Assembly: GCF_020740795.1 (NCBI RefSeq)
Contig: NC_067305.1
Coordinates: 992,001-1,056,000 of the forward strand
Direction of reading: 5' to 3'
DNA length: 64,000 nucleotides
Source of the DNA: Apus apus
Lineage: Eukaryota > Chordata > Aves > Apodiformes > Apodidae
This document shows, piece by piece, positions 63,808 to 64,000 of this stretch. How positions within the stretch are numbered: the first letter of the stretch is position 1; every line of letters starts with the position of its first letter. The notes under the pieces were generated by a model. The model had not been told where the DNA came from and ran no database searches. It saw only the letters and a program-made list of their open reading frames with translations. Position numbers and translations under genes: made by a program.

Positions 63808-63945
63808 AAATCACAGAATTGTTAAGGTTGGAAGGGACCTTCAAGATCATCCAGTTCCAACCCCCTGCCATGAGCAGGGACCCCTCCCACTAGACCACAT
63901 TGCACAAAACCTCATCCAACCTGGCCTTAAAAGCCTCCAGGGAGG
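63808..63945 (-). mobile_element. CR1 LINE 3' fragment, minus strand
   Basis: Begins AATCACAGAATTGTTAAGG, then GGTTGGAAGGGACCTTCAAG and ATCATCCAGTTCCAACCCCC, the complement of the CR1 3' end. It may continue toward the window edge, but the match weakens after about 63945. Confidence 0.88.
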
Positions 63946-64000
63946 GGGCATCAGTGCTCTGGAGATGGGATTTACTGGGCACACGTCACCCAGGCAGGGG

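Overview
The window looks like a GC-rich, gene-dense avian microchromosome segment. Three things suggest this. CR1 LINE 3' ends with the ATTCTGTG-type tail occur about every 3 kb on both strands. The genes are small and compact, with CpG-island promoters. The order KANK3 - RPS28 - NDUFA7 - CD320, with the same relative orientations, is the human 19p13.2 block, which corresponds to chicken chromosome 28. I inferred the species class from sequence only and cannot name the species.

Layout. From 1 to about 21.5 kb I found no gene I can support. It holds CR1 fragments, simple repeats, a CpG-rich stretch near 15.4-15.8 kb and some AT-rich patches that could be regulatory. A CpG island at 21.6-22.4 kb with a splice donor at 21820 is the likely KANK3 promoter and first non-coding exon. 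KANK3 coding exons run from 26732 to 32484 (+). RPS28 (-, 36071-36426) and NDUFA7 (+, 36558-38628) are transcribed head to head from one short promoter carrying the TCTCGCGAGA palindrome. CD320 (+, 40135-42068) follows. After about 5 kb of intergenic DNA with a solo retroviral LTR and CR1 copies comes a two-exon Kv8.2-like silent potassium-channel subunit (+, 47509-50333). Next, tail to tail with it, is ADMP (-, 52470-54821), a BMP-family organizer ligand that placental mammals lack. From 55 to 64 kb I recognised no gene with confidence. It contains CR1 copies, a 78-bp inverted repeat with arms 1 kb apart, and a weak hint of a minus-strand 3' exon near 63.2 kb.

The genes do not form a pathway. 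KANK3 is a cortical adhesion and cytoskeleton adaptor, RPS28 a 40S subunit protein, NDUFA7 a complex I accessory subunit, CD320 the transcobalamin receptor, the Kv8.2-like protein a photoreceptor-type Kv2 modifier, and ADMP a dorsal-midline BMP ligand. The most interesting feature is the pair at 47.5-54.8 kb. Two intact genes that mammals lack, or keep only as a distant paralog, sit beside an otherwise mammal-like block. KANK1 and KCNV2 are close together on human 9p24, so KANK3 next to a KCNV2-like gene looks like the matching half of a genome-duplication paralogon.
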